Source of the DNA: Nitrospirota bacterium
Lineage (GTDB): Bacteria > Nitrospirota > Thermodesulfovibrionia > Thermodesulfovibrionales > JdFR-88
Assembly: GCA_021825785.1 (NCBI GenBank)
Contig: JAKAGP010000063.1
Location: 1 to 8,033, forward strand
Direction: 5' to 3'
DNA length: 8,033 nt
Shown: positions 7,318 through 8,033 of the stretch, piece by piece
Layout: the number at the start of each line of letters is the position of its first letter
Position numbering within the stretch: position 1 is the stretch's first letter
Notes under the pieces: generated by a model
Seen by the model: the letters and a program-made list of their open reading frames with translations, nothing else
Told to the model about the DNA's origin: nothing
Database searches by the model: none
Program-made: the position numbers and the translations under genes

Positions 7318-7349
7318 AAAAAGAGCGTTCCCGGCGGTCTTTTGACGCC
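7315..7349 (-). terminator. Weak terminator-like hairpin and T tract after fliW
   Basis: On the minus strand, GGCGTC pairs with GACCGCC around an AAAA loop (6 bp with one bulged C; plus-strand arms 7344-7349 and 7333-7339). About 10 nt later comes a run of eight T (7322-7315), and a further T7 lies at 7308-7302. The gap between stem and T run is longer than in a classic intrinsic terminator; an alternative GCGT/ACGC pairing would bring the stem within 2 nt of the T run but is only 4-5 bp. It starts about 29 nt after the fliW stop and would partly separate csrA-fliW from the giant gene, which has its own promoter. Confidence 0.4.
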
Positions 7350-7377
7350 AAAGAGCTGTAAAAAATAAAAGCGGCGC

Positions 7378-7767
7378 CTAAAGCTTCTCGGGCAGAAGCT
7401 GCATGCCTCTCATCAATGCGGAGTTCAAAAGCAGAGGGGCCTTCAGGTTGGCTATCACCTTTCCTGTCTCCACCCTGAGGATGAGAAGTACGGCAAGGTC
7501 CTCCTTCTGCTTCAAGTCCAGGATCCGCATGGCAGGCTCGTCAACGCTCACCCGGTATCCGGTTGTTACTGTATCGGGGGTGGCAACAATGAAGGCCACA
7601 TGCGGATCGTCCACTGACTGCAGCCATTTTAAAGGGGTGTCCTTGTAGTCCATAAGGACGTACCTCTTCAGGGACGAAAACCCGGGTATTCCTTCCGGAA
7701 AATTTATTATCCTGGAGTCTTCAACCTCCAGGTCTCCAAAACGGGAGGTCTTAAATTTTATCTTCAC
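7378..7767 (-). CDS. fliW: Flagellar assembly factor FliW
   Basis: FliW binds CsrA and blocks its RNA binding. FliW also binds flagellin, so accumulation of cytoplasmic flagellin frees CsrA to repress flagellin translation (known best from Bacillus and Campylobacter). The 129-residue product is of near-usual length and has the family pattern: INFPEGIPGF near residues 21-30, LKWLQSVDDPHVAFIVATP (about 46-64), VLLILRV (93-99) and IANLKAPLLLNSALMRGMQ close to the C terminus. The start is GTG at 7767, inside the 3' end of csrA (17-nt overlap), with a GAGGCGGTGA-type Shine-Dalgarno embedded in csrA codons, so translation is probably coupled. It ends with TAG at 7378-7380. No flagellin gene is visible, and none of the domains downstream is flagellin; the neighbouring genes are glycosyltransferases. 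Identification is secure. Confidence 0.97.
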   Translation of the reverse strand: MKIKFKTSRFGDLEVEDSRIINFPEGIPGFSSLKRYVLMDYKDTPLKWLQSVDDPHVAFIVATPDTVTTGYRVSVDEPAMRILDLKQKEDLAVLLILRVETGKVIANLKAPLLLNSALMRGMQLLPEKL

Positions 7768-7990
7768 CTTTCACCGCCTCTTTTATTTTGCTGAACTCAT
7801 CAATGGAAATGGACGAGGACACCATGTTGTCCTTGACTATCCTTTCATATACCTCCTCGCGATATATCCTGATACCCTGCGGCGCATTGATACCCAGCCG
7901 GACATGCCCCTCCCTGACTTCGACCACCGAAACCGTGATATCTTCTCCGATCCTTATGGCCTCCCCGGATTTCCTCGTCAATACAAGCAT
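7751..7990 (-). CDS. csrA: Carbon storage / translational regulator CsrA
   Basis: Small homodimeric RNA-binding protein that binds GGA motifs in mRNA leaders and usually blocks ribosome entry; in flagellated bacteria with FliW its main known target is flagellin mRNA. The 79-residue product starts with the canonical MLVLTRKSGEAIRIG, keeps VRLGINAP (30-37) and the key RNA-contacting arginine R44 in YREEVYERI. After the five-strand core it carries a helical, acidic/basic C-terminal extension (about 52-79), longer than the 61-residue E. coli protein and typical of FliW-regulated CsrA, where that extension takes part in FliW binding. ATG at 7990 has GGAAAGG 8 nt upstream. It overlaps fliW downstream. 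No stop in its own frame is seen in the 43 nt upstream, but the standard N terminus fixes the start. Confidence 0.98.
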   Translation of the reverse strand: MLVLTRKSGEAIRIGEDITVSVVEVREGHVRLGINAPQGIRIYREEVYERIVKDNMVSSSISIDEFSKIKEAVKGEDKI

Positions 7991-8005
7991 CCTGCCCGCC
8001 TTTCC
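7988..8005 (-). promoter_or_regulatory. csrA ribosome-binding site with two GGA motifs
   Basis: Minus-strand GGAAAGG (8005-7999) lies 8 nt before the csrA ATG and is a good Shine-Dalgarno. A second GGA is formed by the bases at the start codon (CAGGATG, 7994-7988), close to the ARGGAUG core of CsrA targets. Two GGA motifs about 10 nt apart over a translation start could allow CsrA autoregulation; this is inference. The remaining bases to 8033 show no recognisable gene or promoter. Confidence 0.55.
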
Positions 8006-8033
8006 ATGAAAAAGTCTTTCCTGATTTGATCTG

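Noticed and set aside
7978..8033. Possible end of an upstream gene overlapping csrA (frame ending MERRAGCLY then TGA)
   Set aside because: Only 18 codons are visible, the sequence does not resemble the C terminus of FlgL or another usual csrA neighbour, and the overlap could be chance.
1..8033. tRNA, rRNA, CRISPR array or insertion sequence
   Set aside because: No cloverleaf, regular spacer-repeat pattern, ribosomal segment or transposase motif was seen on either strand.

Overview
This looks like a chromosomal flagellar/surface-glycosylation region of a motile bacterium, probably Gram-negative. The csrA-fliW pair, a sigma-54-type promoter and CgeB-like/TPR/GT2 glycosyltransferase modules would fit groups such as Nitrospirota or Desulfobacterota. 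That placement is inferred from gene content; nothing in the window fixes the taxon. Every gene reads on the minus strand, so transcription runs from high to low coordinates.

Right end (about 7378-8033): csrA (7751-7990) overlaps fliW (7378-7767) by 17 nt. They encode the post-transcriptional regulator CsrA and its protein antagonist FliW, the partner-switch that matches flagellin synthesis to export. The 43 nt upstream of csrA hold a good ribosome-binding site and no recognisable gene end.

Intergenic region (7126-7377, 252 nt): in the direction of transcription it holds a weak terminator-like hairpin with a T tract, a 10-bp inverted repeat, a diverged 21-bp tandem repeat, a near-consensus sigma-54 promoter (-24 GG / -12 GC), a leader hairpin, and a purine-rich Shine-Dalgarno that also resembles a CsrA-binding site.

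Main body (589-7125): one uninterrupted gene of 2178 codons starting at TTG. It encodes a cytosolic-looking multi-enzyme protein: CgeB-like glycosyltransferase, SAM-methyltransferase-like domain, low-complexity linker, degenerate GT2, TPR array, canonical GT2, second TPR array, GT-B (GT4) glycosyltransferase, and a C-terminal GT-A-like domain with a DDD motif. Left end (1-596): a second GT2 gene overlaps it by 8 nt and runs off the window.

Working model (inference): the csrA-fliW switch, a sigma-54 promoter and a possible CsrA site over the ribosome-binding site would tie a large glycan-assembly protein, plausibly for flagellin or another surface structure, to flagellar assembly state.
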